From Melastoma dodecandrum (Eukaryota > Streptophyta > Magnoliopsida > Myrtales > Melastomataceae), in NCBI GenBank assembly GCA_029817715.1, contig JARUPY010000465.1, positions 4,081,501 to 4,145,500 of the forward strand: a DNA stretch of 64,000 nt, written 5' to 3'. The translations under genes were made by a program, and so were the position numbers. The notes below the pieces were generated by a model. That model had not been told where the DNA came from. It did not search any database and was given only the letters and a program-made list of their open reading frames with translations. Of this stretch, positions 1 to 10,699 are shown in pieces. The first letter of the stretch is position 1. Every line of letters starts with the position of its first letter.

Positions 1-502
1 TCCATTCGGTGTACCTCGATGTCCTTATATATCCAGCTTTAAAGAGTTTCTTGACTTCCTCGAATACTGCTTGAGTGACTTCATGAGTCATTCTCCTGGG
101 CGCTTGTTGGACTGGTTTAAATCCCGTTTTGATTGGTAACTTGTGTTCCACAAGTCGGCGATCTAGGCCAGGCATCTCAGTGTAATCCCAAGCGAAACAG
201 TCTTTAAACTCTTCTAGAGTAGCTTTGATAGAATTGAAAAGTTCTTTATTCATTGAGGAACTGATGAAAACAATTCGAGGGCTTGATGCCTCGCCTAAAT
301 TGACGCTCACGAGTGAGTCACATGGCATCATCAGTGACTCACGACTCTGGACACCGCCTAAATCGGTGTCAACGTTATTACAAGACCTAGCTTCGAGATT
401 GATGCTGCTTATTTGGCATCCTACTTTCCTAGACATCCTAACATGCTTCTGAAGTCGCTGTAGGATATCAGCGACTGCATGACCTTTCTCCTTACTGTCC
501 AT
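1..502 (-). CDS. Ty3/gypsy pol, N-terminal part of reverse transcriptase (partial)
   Basis: An open minus-strand frame runs from an ATG at 502 to the window edge without a stop. Its second half contains the conserved entry to gypsy reverse transcriptase: CFAWDYTEMPGLD, then EHKLPIKTGFKPVQQ, then PRRMTHEV and KKLFKAGYIR, closely matching the family pattern (FAW-MPGL, H-LPI-G-PV-Q, RR, E-E--KLL-AGFI). The catalytic YxDD lies beyond the window. The frame differs from that of the protease segment, which ends in TAA at 492-494 and overlaps this frame by about 10 bases. It could be a separately initiated or frameshifted pol, or the result of an indel in a decayed copy. Confidence 0.85.
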   Translation of the reverse strand, partial: MDSKEKGHAVADILQRLQKHVRMSRKVGCQISSINLEARSCNNVDTDLGGVQSRESLMMPCDSLVSVNLGEASSPRIVFISSSMNKELFNSIKATLEEFKDCFAWDYTEMPGLDRRLVEHKLPIKTGFKPVQQAPRRMTHEVTQAVFEEVKKLFKAGYIRTSRYTEW

Positions 503-1532
503 ACATCCCTTCGTGTAGGAGTCTATCGGGCTCCAACTCCGTCGCAGTGCTCTCCTGGCTCTTAGGCGCTTCTCCCTTGTTGCCGCTTGGGCTGTTGTTC
601 GTCTCGTCTTCATCCTTGGTCGTGACTACTTCTTGCAGGACCTCATCTATGTCCTTGTCTGTGAAGTCGGGCCCCCATCCTGTTGGCACAATCGGTCCTT
701 CGTCAGGCTTGGGGTGAGAGGTGCCATAGCTCACGATGAAGTCGAACTTCCCAGAAGGTTCACCTAGGGGTCCGACTGTGGGGTCTCCCAGCTTGTAGCG
801 CTGATCCAAAGTAAGGTCCTTGATTGTCTTACATGTCTCTGTATGCAAAATACCCTTGTCACAACAGGAGTATTCATCAGCCTTAACGATTTCTATCTCG
901 GAGTCAAGCCATAAGATTAACTCCCTATGCAAAGTAGATGGAATCGCGGCGGCCTTATGAAGCCAATCGCGTCCTAAAAGCGCATTAAATGAAGGGGCTA
1001 TATCGATTACAAAGAAAGCAGTTTCCTGCTCGTGTCTCCCGACGCCTAGGCGCACGGAGCATATGCCCAGGCACTCGGATTTTCTCCCATTAAAGCCACT
1101 TACAGCTACGTCTGTTCGCACCAACTCGCTAGGCTTGTACCCAAGTAATCTAAACTTGGCAAGGGGAAGAACATTGACAGTGGCGCCATTGTCTATTAAG
1201 ACTCGGCCCACTAAGACACCATCAAAGGTGGCTGAGATATACAGCGAATGCATATGCTGTTTCATGCGATCTGATGGTTTCCTCAACCAGTGCAGAGGGA
1301 AGCCAGAAGGAAATGTAATGACTTTAGAGTCGAGAGTTTTACCTTCCGGTGCCTCCGACTTGTTGTTGCAGGCGAACTCCGCAGGGAGGGTAAGAGCGTT
1401 GCAACAAGTCGCAGGGCTTATCTCCTCGTAGAGGAGTGTAGTCAAAGCTCGAGCCTGGGTCTTCCGAGTAGTCAGTAGACTCGACTCGCTCGGGCTCTGC
1501 GACTTGTTTCCCTGTGGCATGGTTCCCGCCAA
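492..1532 (-). CDS. Ty3/gypsy aspartic protease segment
   Basis: This frame encodes a retropepsin-like domain. The active-site segment reads VLIDNGATVNVLP (D-N-G-A instead of the usual D-S/T-G-A), near residue 113, and the later motif ALLGRDWLHKA is the conserved LGRDWL of plant gypsy proteases. The first about 65 codons overlap the end of the gag frame (1339-1532). Homology passes from the gag frame (YSEDPGSSFDY) to this frame (TLLYEEISPATCCNALTLP) near 1435, so the polyprotein is continuous only with a frame change there. The first in-frame ATG at 1532 is therefore unlikely to be the true start. After the protease comes an acidic linker ending in a stop at 492. Confidence 0.8.
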   Translation of the reverse strand: MAGTMPQGNKSQSPSESSLLTTRKTQARALTTLLYEEISPATCCNALTLPAEFACNNKSEAPEGKTLDSKVITFPSGFPLHWLRKPSDRMKQHMHSLYISATFDGVLVGRVLIDNGATVNVLPLAKFRLLGYKPSELVRTDVAVSGFNGRKSECLGICSVRLGVGRHEQETAFFVIDIAPSFNALLGRDWLHKAAAIPSTLHRELILWLDSEIEIVKADEYSCCDKGILHTETCKTIKDLTLDQRYKLGDPTVGPLGEPSGKFDFIVSYGTSHPKPDEGPIVPTGWGPDFTDKDIDEVLQEVVTTKDEDETNNSPSGNKGEAPKSQESTATELEPDRLLHEGMYGQ

Positions 1533-4446
1533 AGGGTGGCATCACAGGGGTCATTCTTGGTTTCTTCTGGGCGTGACTTAGACGCCTTTCTTTTCTCTTT
1601 TGAGCCCTTACGGGAAGCGTAACCTTCCTTTCCGCCTTCTGCCATTGAGACGAAGGGTTAAGTGCTTTGACGAACCTTGGTTTCTTAGAACCAAAAGGAA
1701 GTCGACTTACCTCCACAAACCTTCCGTCAGCTGGGTCATATCCTACCTGCACAGGGTTATCTGCTGGCCTATTCGAAGAGGGCTTGTTAGGGTTCGAATT
1801 ACCTGAGCCCTCAGGACGGACTGCCTTCACCAGCATCTCCCCTTTTGCGGATAAGTCGACGAGACGCAAGAAGTAGTTAACGCAGCATGCTGTGCAGAGC
1901 TGGGTGATGAGTATGCGGTTGTGAGCGATCAGCTTGCACTTTTGGCACAGCAGCTTTTCGTCCAGGAATTGGGCAATAGGTGGCCCCCTCCGCAGTTCCT
2001 GAGGATCAACTGTCTGCGACGCGTAGCGGGGCCTGCGATTCACGGCCTGCTGAGGTTGGTCCGCTTCCTTATGCTCCTCTACCGGTCTAATCTCCTTGAC
2101 AGGGGTAGTTCTAGTGTACCCCTGTTTGATGACCCTTTGGCCAGACGAGTCTATGAACTCCAGTCGCCGTGCCGGGCGTTCTGTTCCCCGGGCGACTGCC
2201 TCTCCATTCCCCTTGTGACCCTGGGGACCTCCTCTTCCTCCTCGCAAGGTTAATCGACGATCTGCGCTAGGAGGGCTTTTGAGGGCGTGAGAAGATCCTC
2301 GGGAAGTGTTCAGCGACATTGCTGCTTCCTCAAACGGGGTCAAGTCGTACCATCCCTCCGTCTTGCTGTCCAGTAGGTATTTCTTGAACGTGTGGCACTG
2401 ATCCGTAGTATGAGTGTCGTTCAAGTGCCAGTGGCATAGCCACTTCTCCCTTCCTTTGGGCAATATGAAGACCCCACGCTCAGCCAGTCGCTTCATCAGA
2501 GCATTAGCCACCAAAGTTTCGCCGGTTGCTTGTAAGTCCTGCGAGGGTTCAGCAGAGTCGTTAATAACTTCTAAGAGATTAACCTCAGCATCAAATATGT
2601 CAAACGTATGAATGGCGACTTCATCCCCGAATGGACTATCATCCACCACGGCGACTTCGTCGACCTCGGGAAAACGGAGCTCTTTAGACTCTATTAAATC
2701 CTGGATGATATTTCTAAAGGACAAACAGTCCTTGGTAGCATGGGTGAAGGACCCATGCCACTTGCAGTAATTCCTATTCTTTTCCCTCTCTGTCTGAGGG
2801 ACTCGATGGCCGGGCTTAAGCCTAATCCTTTTCCTTTGATATAGCCAGTCGAATATAGCGTCGACTTTATCCGTGTCGAAAGAATATTTTCTTTCCTCGG
2901 CATTCTTTTGGGATGCCTTAGCTTTGGAATTCTTCTTGGTCAGGGGATCGCATATAGTCGACTCCCCCTTGACAAATTCCGCAATGTCGACTTCATAAGT
3001 GTCGACTTGGTAGGCTCGAGTCAGTTGGGCTTCCTCCGTAAGGAGCTGATAATACTCAGTAGCCCTCCTTGCTAAATCATACAGGTCAGCAAAGCGCTCG
3101 CCCTGCAGCTTTTTTCGGAACGGGATAGTCAGCGCATTTAATGCGAGAAGTAATTGATCCTTTTCCGGTATAGGGGGTGTACACCGCAGTAGGGCCTTCC
3201 TAAGTTTCATTAGAAACTGCCCTGGGTGTTCTCCGTTAGCCTGCTTAAGGCGCATTACCTCAAACATCGATATGGGGGTGTCCAGTCGAGCAAAGGTTTT
3301 AACGAACATAGACTGCATCTGAGTCCACGAGGCTACTGACCCTGGCGGCAAACTCGCATACCACGTAAAGGCATCTCCCGTTAACGAGTTAGGGAAGAGC
3401 TTCAGTTTCCAAAAGTCGTTCCCAGCCGCCTCACCAAGTTGATGAGTGAAGCGAGCGACATGCTCGAGTGGGGTCATTTCATCTTCACCCGAAAAACGAG
3501 TAAAGTCGGGCACCTTATAACCTCTAGGTAGAGGGAAATCTCTGTCGACATATGCAGGATAGGGAGATCTGTACAAACAGGCATCGTCTCGCCGAGCTAT
3601 TCCGGGGACGATTTGCTCTATAACCTGAGTTATGGCCTCCCTCAAGTCTGGGGGTACACCGCCTACTGGGGCCTGCGCTGGAGGTCGAGTCGACCTTATC
3701 GGGCTGTATGGAGATCTTTCCCCCATTGCCTGATTCGCTGGATCCCTTATGTAGAAAGAAGGTTCCTCCCGAAAGTTTCCACCTCGGGATCCAAGCTCAT
3801 AGGGGTCTCCAGTCGCGTCGATTACAGGTTCTTTTCCAGGGCGACGAGACGGATTAAAATCCTCCCCTCGATCTGTTTCCTCTTGAAAGTCCTCTGCCTC
3901 ATTCCAATACGTATTCGTTGGTCGATTACGTGAAGAAGAGGGTCGACCAGGGGGAACCAGATTCCCGGGTTCGAAAAGAGCATTTGTCCTTATCTCAGAC
4001 TGCTCAAAAGTCACGTTACGTGGCCCTTGAGCAGTCCGTCGAGCGTCTGTCATGGACGTAGACTCCCTAAAGGGGGTTTCTCTCATATGAGGTCTTACTC
4101 TTTCCTCGTTTCTCGGGCCAGAAAGACGCCCTATTAGGGTTTGGACATCCATTAGAATACCCTTCATAGCAGTCAACTCCTGACGCACATCTCCCAGTTC
4201 CTTGTGGAACTCCAGTCTTGAAATAAATTCAGACGGGGTATGTGAATCAAAGGTGGACTGGTTTGTAGCTGCCTGGCCTCCTAGGGCCGGCGCTGGCAAA
4301 TCCATTCCCGGAGGAAGTTCTGACTGGTTTGTAGCTGCCTGGCCTCCTAGGGCCGGCGCTGGCAAGTCCATTCCCGGAGGAAGTTCTGACTGGTTTTCCC
4401 CATCTAAGGGATTCTGAGACTCACGGCTTCGAGTATTTCTCGGCAT
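1339..4446 (-). CDS. Ty3/gypsy gag polyprotein
   Basis: A 1035-codon frame starts at an ATG 42 bases inside the LTR edge (MPRNTRSRESQNP). The middle carries the retrotransposon gag domain: VPDFTRFSGEDEMTPLEHVARFTHQLGEA, then WKLKLFPNSLTGDAFTWYASLP, FVKTFARLD and LRKALLRCTPPIPEKDQLLLALNAL. Two Cys/His clusters of the form C-x-W-H, near NYCKWHGSFTHATKDC and WLCHWHLNDTHTTDQCHTF, resemble the zinc-finger-like motifs of this gypsy lineage. The N-terminus holds a 22-residue perfect tandem duplication. Gag would form the cytoplasmic virus-like particle that packages element RNA. The frame is fully open over 3.1 kb, which suggests a fairly young copy, although the gag/protease frame change breaks the polyprotein. 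Confidence 0.88.
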   Translation of the reverse strand: MPRNTRSRESQNPLDGENQSELPPGMDLPAPALGGQAATNQSELPPGMDLPAPALGGQAATNQSTFDSHTPSEFISRLEFHKELGDVRQELTAMKGILMDVQTLIGRLSGPRNEERVRPHMRETPFRESTSMTDARRTAQGPRNVTFEQSEIRTNALFEPGNLVPPGRPSSSRNRPTNTYWNEAEDFQEETDRGEDFNPSRRPGKEPVIDATGDPYELGSRGGNFREEPSFYIRDPANQAMGERSPYSPIRSTRPPAQAPVGGVPPDLREAITQVIEQIVPGIARRDDACLYRSPYPAYVDRDFPLPRGYKVPDFTRFSGEDEMTPLEHVARFTHQLGEAAGNDFWKLKLFPNSLTGDAFTWYASLPPGSVASWTQMQSMFVKTFARLDTPISMFEVMRLKQANGEHPGQFLMKLRKALLRCTPPIPEKDQLLLALNALTIPFRKKLQGERFADLYDLARRATEYYQLLTEEAQLTRAYQVDTYEVDIAEFVKGESTICDPLTKKNSKAKASQKNAEERKYSFDTDKVDAIFDWLYQRKRIRLKPGHRVPQTEREKNRNYCKWHGSFTHATKDCLSFRNIIQDLIESKELRFPEVDEVAVVDDSPFGDEVAIHTFDIFDAEVNLLEVINDSAEPSQDLQATGETLVANALMKRLAERGVFILPKGREKWLCHWHLNDTHTTDQCHTFKKYLLDSKTEGWYDLTPFEEAAMSLNTSRGSSHALKSPPSADRRLTLRGGRGGPQGHKGNGEAVARGTERPARRLEFIDSSGQRVIKQGYTRTTPVKEIRPVEEHKEADQPQQAVNRRPRYASQTVDPQELRRGPPIAQFLDEKLLCQKCKLIAHNRILITQLCTACCVNYFLRLVDLSAKGEMLVKAVRPEGSGNSNPNKPSSNRPADNPVQVGYDPADGRFVEVSRLPFGSKKPRFVKALNPSSQWQKAERKVTLPVRAQKRKERRLSHAQKKPRMTPVMPPFGGNHATGKQVAEPERVESTDYSEDPGSSFDYTPLRGDKPCDLLQRSYPPCGVRLQQQVGGTGR
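4256..4387 (-). repeat. 66-bp tandem duplication inside gag
   Basis: Two 66-bp units (4256-4321 and 4322-4387) differ by about one base. They encode the 22-residue segment ELPPGMDLPAPALGGQAATNQS twice. The length is a multiple of three, so the gag frame is kept. A third partial start (GACTGG) follows at 4388. Confidence 0.9.
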
Positions 4447-4487
4447 TCTTTTTTCTCAACGTGCTCCCACTGTGGTCGCCAAAAACG

Positions 4488-5538
4488 TGTTCGCCTATAG
4501 AACGGATCACGTCGGAAATATTTGGCAAAGGACTCACAGGAATTGAGTTTGTGGTCGCCAGTAAGAAGATGCACAATTTTATTGAAACTAAATGCAAGTC
4601 TTACAATCTTAATGAACAAAGAAAACAGGGCTTACAGCCATTAGAAGTGGAAAAAGTGCAAGTGTCGACTACGATGTGGAAATCTGTGACGGCGGAGAAC
4701 TGGTGACGAAGGCCTTGGAAGCTCGCTCCGTCGGTGGTAGTTGCTGGCGGGGATCTGTGACGAAGGCCCTACGAGCTCACTCCGTCGGTGGTGTCGCTGG
4801 CGGAAGATTGACGACAAAGGCCCTACGAGCTCACTCTGTCGGTGGAAGGGTAGTTGACCTAAAAACCGGGTCAGGGCATCTAATTCCTAAGGTTGACGAA
4901 CAAACTTCAGAGTTTTTGGCTGTGTATGGTCGTGTTTTGTCTTTGGAAACTCCTTTGCTATTTATAGAGAGCTCGTACGTGTCTAACACGTAACGAGTGG
5001 ATCTTGTTACAGATCGTGTCATGGATCGTGATTCCTAGTATCGTGGGAGTGTACCAACAACTCTCCATGAGATACGGGATCACGTTCCTGAAAATTAGAA
5101 TCGGTTACGATTCTTAATAATCGTGACTTTAGGAATAAATTTATTCCCATCTCGTCGACTTGCTTTGTTTGCACGGGCTTTGGCTGCTTGCCTTTGTTCA
5201 GGATAATGTCGACTTGACCCTATAAGTAGACCTAGCTACTATTGGGTCATATTGGTAGTCATATCTCAGTGGTGAGTTGACCTAGTCGACTCTATAAATC
5301 GTCTTTAGTAACTCCATTGTGGGTCGACTTCATCATGAGTTATCCCAACTGACCTCGTCATGAGTCGACCTGGATGACTTCGTCATGAGTTAACCCAGTC
5401 GACTTCATTATGAGTCGACCTGGGCGACATCGTTCTGAGTTAGCCCAGTCGACGTTGTCATGAGTCGGTCTGGGCGACTTCGTCCTTAGGTAGTGTGATG
5501 ATTCAGCCCAGGCCCAAAATTTATTTACTATGTCAACA
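4488..5538 (-). repeat. 5' LTR of the Ty3/gypsy element
   Basis: The segment starts TGTTCGCC and ends GTCAACA on the plus strand, giving TGTT/AACA inverted ends over 1051 bp and abutting the gag leader. Two internal tandem arrays are visible. One is three imperfect copies of a GACGAAGGCCCTACGAGCTC unit at about 4700-4847. The other is several imperfect units of about 33 bp containing GTCGAC and TCATGAGT at about 5275-5490, in the U3 part near the element's outer end, where promoter repeats are common. Boundaries are inferred from one LTR only. Confidence 0.72.
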
Positions 5539-7003
5539 GTATTTCCACACAATTTACTGCTCCCCTCTGCTCACTTCAAACATACACAGCACACACTCGG
5601 CTCTGTCTTCTCCTAACTCTCACCCACTAATTCAGCATCTCGGAGATCGAGCCCTAAGAACATGAAAAGAAGAAAGCAACCCAACATTGCATTTGCCATC
5701 CCTAGCAGGCAGGCAGGCAGCATGCCATTGCCGTTGCCATATCCATTCAACCCAGAAGTGGGATAGTAAATGGAGAAGCATGCAAAGCCACTCCTCCTCC
5801 CAAAAAGACCCTCAATTCTGTTTCATCCGCAGCCTATGACCCTCCTCCTGTCTTTTAAAGGCAAAGCAAGGGGATGAATAAAAAGTGGAGGGATAGCCTT
5901 CAACCCGCATCGGTGTGTGTACTGTTGGGTCTGCCCCTAGTCACGCTTTTGTAATCGAAGTTGTAGTTTGTCTCGAGACTGGGGACAAAACAGTGAGTTG
6001 GGTAGTGGGAGATTTTGTTATTCACATTCCCCGATTACTCACTACTCAATTCACTTCATTAAAGACAGTCCCAATGCCTCCATCTGTTGTTTGTATTATA
6101 ATAATAATAATACTATACTAATGCGGATGAGGGAAACATGGGCCCTGTCAAGTAGGGCCCAATTACAAAGCCCGGCCCATAATAGAGTCTCTTAGGTACG
6201 GACATGCATTTGAATGCTGCGTGGTTCAAGTCAGGAGGTTTCAGGATGGTATTGTGCTCAAACCTGAATTAAATACGTAGGAGTAATGTCAGTAGGTCGA
6301 CCCTTTTGACTAGAAAGAAAAGAAGAGGAACCAAATCCTTCCAAAATCATTCCCAAATCCAATGGAAATCTCTCCAATGTCTTTTAGGTTTAGGGTAGGG
6401 GAGAAATGTCACTTCACACACACATATATCATGGGATTGGGTGGAAGGGGGGGGGGGGAGAACAGTGGAAAAATCTCTGGGACGCCAAATCCACTGTTTT
6501 TACTTACACAGCGAAACAAGACAAATGGGTTTGTTTTGTCACTGGCAAATCCAGTGGGGGAGGGGGAAATACGAACCTTTTCACTGTTCCTCACACAGCA
6601 TCCATGAGTTCTGGGTGTATGTATATATTTTTATTTATGATAAGCAAATGGGATGGGGGTGTATTAATGGAAAAGGTCAAGACCCTTTATTTCTTTACTT
6701 CTGCCCCTATCACACACACCCAATAAAAGGAGAGACAAAAGCAGAAGAAAGCAGAGCACGGACTTCGAAGGGTGGGAGACGATGATGTAAGAGAACCACC
6801 CCTCCACACCACCCTCTCCCTCTCTCTCCCCCAACCCCTTCTTCTGCCTCTTCGCCTTCTTCCAAACCCAGGGAAGGAATGGGGTCTCATCCTTGCCTCT
6901 TCCAACTCCTACCCCAACAAACCCACTGAGTCCACCACCACCCACCCACTTCTTCTTCTTCCACACCCAACCCACTTCGTCCACGTGAGGAAGAAGCAGT
7001 GAG
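5539..7003. other. Intergenic DNA and promoter/5' UTR of the D-cyclin gene
   Basis: No coding region was found. Landmarks are a 12-base G run at 6447-6458, a TATA-like AATAAAAGG at about 6721, and a pyrimidine-rich tract at about 6795-6990 leading into the cyclin start codon. The C/T-rich stretch is typical of a plant 5' UTR. Frames on both strands here are simple-sequence artefacts. Confidence 0.55.
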
Positions 7004-8427
7004 ATGGAACTCCTTCCCCACCAACACCAGCCTTTCTTCCTCTGCGAAGAGACCTGGGAATGGGACGACGAAACCGATCACGTCGAAGACCCTGTAAAGG
7101 ACCCGCCTTTTTCCTCCTACCCTCACCCCGCCAGCATTTACGGTTCCTCCCCTCCCCCAGCGACGGCGATGCTCCCCCAGGACCTGCACTGGGATCCCCA
7201 GGAGCTCCCTTATCTAATCTCCAAGCAGGGCCAGGAGCGCGGCGACCCTGGTCGCAGAGGGTTGGACGGTAGCCCCTGGCTGTTCCAGGTGAGGAACGAC
7301 GCCGTCGAGTGGATCATGAAGGTCCATGCTTTCTACTCCTTCTCGGCGGCCACCGCCGTGCTTGCGGTCGACTACCTCGACCGGTTCCTCCTTTCGTGCT
7401 ACGGGACCCTTGAGGGGGAGAAGCCTTGGATGACCCAGCTGACTGCCGTCGCGTGCCTGTCTCTCGCTGCCAAGGTGGAGGAGACTCGGGTCCCCCTTCT
7501 CCTTGACCTTCAAGTAAGCTGGCGGTCGATTTGGCTGGGTTTATGCCGCACTATCATTGGTTTTGCAGATCGAGACTGATCGGAGGGTGGTGGGTTCTTT
7601 TTGGGTCACAGGTCGAGGACAGCAATTACGTGTTTGAGGCGAAGACGATACAGAGGATGGAGGTGGTGGTGCTGTCCTCCCTTCGATGGAGGATGAATCC
7701 CGTTACGCCTCTATCTTTCGTGGACTTTGCAATGCGGAGGTTTGGGTTCAAGGATTGCCGTCAGTGCTGGGCGTTCCGGAGCAGGTGTGAGCAGCTGCTG
7801 CTGTCTGTTCTACCAGGTGGGCCAGTTCTTAGTCGTTTACCATGCTTCCCTTCACTGTTCTCCAAACCTTTTTGTTTGGATGTGTAATTTTGGTAGTTAA
7901 TATGGATGGCACGTCCCAATGTCTGATGCGTTTGTATTCGTCTTTTCGTCAATGCAGATTGTAGGACCGTGGGGTACCTTCCTTCTGTTTTGGCATCCGC
8001 CATCATGCTCCATGTTCTTGCTGACTTGAAGCTCGATTTTGATGTGGTTGGCATTCTGGGTGTGGATGAGGTTGGTGCTCAGTAACGATTTGTTCATTGG
8101 ATGGATCCCTCATGGTCCGGCGACAGTTGTTCTCATATTTTTAAATTACAGGGTTCCGCGGGCAAGTGCTACGGTTTTGTGTCCGACTCTTCCTCCTGGA
8201 ACAACAGGAAGAAAATGAATAAGAGGAAGTTGGGGTCCTTGCCCAGTAGTCCGAGGGGAGTGATGGATGTGTGGTGCAGCTCAGACAGCTCCAATGACTC
8301 TTGGGCGGTGTCGGGGGTGTCCTCGGTATCGTCCTCCCCGGAACGAGCAATCTCGAAGAAGAGAAGCCACGGCAGCTCTGCAGGGGAGGAGGAGGAGGAG
8401 GTTCATCTCTCTGGTGGGATACAATGA
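7004..8427 (+). CDS. CYCD3: D3-type cyclin, 4 exons, about 367 aa
   Basis: D3 cyclins bind CDKA and phosphorylate the retinoblastoma-related protein to drive G1/S entry in the nucleus. Proposed exons are 7004-7513, 7612-7816, 7958-8070 and 8152-8427; all junctions keep frame and use GT-AG. The cyclin box shows WIMKVHAFYSFSAATAVLAVDYLDRFL (from residue 103), PWMTQLTAVACLSLAAKVEET and, across intron 1, LLLDLQ-VEDSNYVFEAKTIQRME. The C-terminal cyclin fold follows (MNPVTPLSFVDFAMRR, then GYLPSVLASAIMLHVL). The tail has the D3 signature RKLGSLPSSPRGVMDVW and SSDSSNDSWAV. The N-terminal RB-binding motif reads FLCEE at residues 12-16 rather than LxCxE. The donor of intron 3 (GTTGGT) is weak, so the exon 3/4 joint is the least certain. 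A second acceptor in intron 1 (TTTTGCAG, ending 7568) would shift the frame. Confidence 0.93.
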
Positions 8428-10699
8428 ATCTGGTAGAGCAGGCCCTCCCCATGATAACAATTCCACCGCGGAGAGTATAAAAGCCAATATCCATATCCAT
8501 ATATTACGTGCAAAGCAATGACATAATTGTTGTCTGGCTATGTTGTTTTTGCCTTTTGCTGCCGACCATCTCCCTGAGTTCCCAGTCCACACTCGGTGGT
8601 TTTGTTGGGAAGAGAGATTTGGAACTGGGGGTGATGGTCGGGCCTCGTTTTGTTCCCTCCGGAATGACAAACCCTGATTTCAATGTTGTTAAGCCAAAAT
8701 TTGACCAAAACCATCTCAAGCCTTGGTATAATAATGTCATCCTCTTCCGGTTCTCTCTGATCTGTATTTTAGATTAAAATTGACTGTTATGGGGATGCAT
8801 GGGAGTAGTGATACAATCTCAACCGCCAATAGATGTCGGTCAAGGTACGATCATGCAGTTGCTTAATGCGTCCTCACGAGATCACTTCTCTGCTCCTGCT
8901 ACTTGCAAAATCATTTAGTGTAATAAACCTAAAGTCTCATTGTCTTTTTTGACCTCCAAGAGCACAAGAAAGGACGATGGGCAGAGGCATTCTGACACTC
9001 CGTCGTTCTTACCATGCATAGTAAAAGGTCAAAAGAACACCTCGATTTCGAGTTGGAAATTTATAGTAAGCTGATCTGCATCCCAATTTAGCAAATGATG
9101 TTTATTAGAAACGTAATTTTCTCTTCTTCTGTTCTGACCCCGTGCTGTCGCTTTCTTCTTCCCTAAATTGATTTCTTTCTTTTGGTGCTTAATACGTAAT
9201 ATATATATGTTCATATCATGTCCCAATGTCCTCTGCTTTTCCTTTTCTTTCTTCTTTCTTCCCCTGGCTTTTAAATTTCGTTTGTATTCGTGGGGGAATT
9301 TATTACCACAACTTCTAAATTTGACCCATTTAGTTACATTTACTGTCTTATTACTATTAGTCAGTGGGTTGAGTCACATGTGGATGGAATTCAAAGCAAA
9401 CCCAAGTAACCAGGCCATATCCCACTTAATCTGCATCAATAAATAAATATCTCCATCCATCCTTGGCTTTTTGTTCACATGCCGTGAATGTCGGGAATCC
9501 TTTTGTTTTCTTTATTTATTGTGCCTCATGCATACTTTTTTTTTTAGATTAAGAGGAGGGGGGTGAAGAGGCCATGGATCTCTTACTTAAACTACACTTC
9601 CCCCTTAGTTATATTCAAGAGATGGGTAGTATTATAAAAACAAGGAAGAAGAGCAAGTCCTCGTTGGTAAGTCAGCAGTCAATGTTTAATGTTTTGTTGT
9701 CTCAATTTTGTCGTTGATTTTGAATCCACGGTCTAATCACTAAAAAGTTCACATCTTCTGCTTTTATTTTATTTTATTTTTTTGCATTTTGTCCTTGTGA
9801 TTTGCGTCGGATGCAAACAAACAATCAAAAATAAATTAAAAAAGAAAAAATTTATGTCATCGAGGCGGGGCTAATTCTCAGAATGTAACAAAAAAAAAAT
9901 AGTTCATCTCCGACAAATAATAACTTTTATCTTTTCATTCCGTATATATGAAAAAAAAATAAACAAATAGTATTGTGAATCTCGGGCATCCCAATTCACC
10001 CCGAAACCCCAACCTATTCCTTTTGACTAAACAGAATTTTACATTTTTCTTTTCTCTTTCTATGAATCTTGTTATAAGACCACAATAAATTTTTTATCAC
10101 TAACGTCTACCCGTTTGTCCTTACCGGACCCAGTAAGGAACACAGAAAAAGAAACCCTTCATTTTCCTTAAAAAAATAAATTAAAATAACCCATATCCTT
10201 CTGCCAATGTCGGTATTAAAAAAGAGATACATCTCGGAATTATATCTAATTCAGCTTTGTTTGGTATGATTAATTAGAAAGAGCAAAGAGTTTTAGAAGG
10301 AGGAGATGAAAAGAAAAAGGAAAAAAAAAAGCAACGAGAGATAAAGTTTTCTTCTCTAGATTTTATTCTCTAACACTTTTTAATCATCTCTCTTTTTAAA
10401 GAAAAAATCCTTAACATAATTAAATACCAGATGGGATTTCCTACTAATTCTAACCCGTCTTAGGAAAAGAAGTAATGAATGTGAATGGGGGGTTCAGATG
10501 GGTGTTCTTAGTTACAATGAAACCCAAGTTGAAGTTCATTTACCAAACACACGTTAAAGTCATTTGCCTATCCCCAAAGTTTGCAGGTGCCGCCACTAAC
10601 TGTCCCAACCCCCCAACATATTGTCCCTCAGCTCAGACAATAATGAATCGCTTTTGAATTCCTTTGTTTCCTTACAATATGCATAATTAAGACAAGGTT
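8428..10699. other. AT-rich intergenic DNA, nothing coding
   Basis: The first about 350 bases are probably the cyclin 3' UTR. The remainder is AT-rich with homopolymer runs and no frame with recognisable protein content on either strand. No tRNA, small RNA or element ends were recognised. Confidence 0.5.

Larger units (their letters stand above)
1..5538 (-). mobile_element. Ty3/gypsy LTR retrotransposon, 5' part, cut by window start
   Basis: The element reads right to left: 5' LTR at 4488-5538, then gag from 4446, protease, and the first part of reverse transcriptase running off the window edge at base 1. Just inside the LTR, on the minus strand, lies a TTTTTGGCGACCACAGTGGG motif, the usual start of the untranslated leader in many plant Ty3/gypsy elements. 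Gag, a retropepsin-like segment and RT follow in gypsy order, but integrase lies outside the window. The right boundary is set by the LTR terminus TGTTGACATAG (minus strand) ending at 5538; the target duplication cannot be tested because the other end is missing. Three reading frames are used in succession, so the copy is probably not autonomous. Confidence 0.9.

Noticed and set aside
5270..5490. GTCGAC/TCATGAGT repeats considered as a CRISPR-like or regulatory array
   Set aside because: Units are contiguous and imperfect without unique spacers, and lie in a plant LTR; ordinary LTR tandem repeat.
6406..7189. Several overlapping frames on both strands upstream of the cyclin
   Set aside because: Produced by C/T-rich and G-run low-complexity sequence; no domain, no conserved start, and they overlap the probable promoter and leader.
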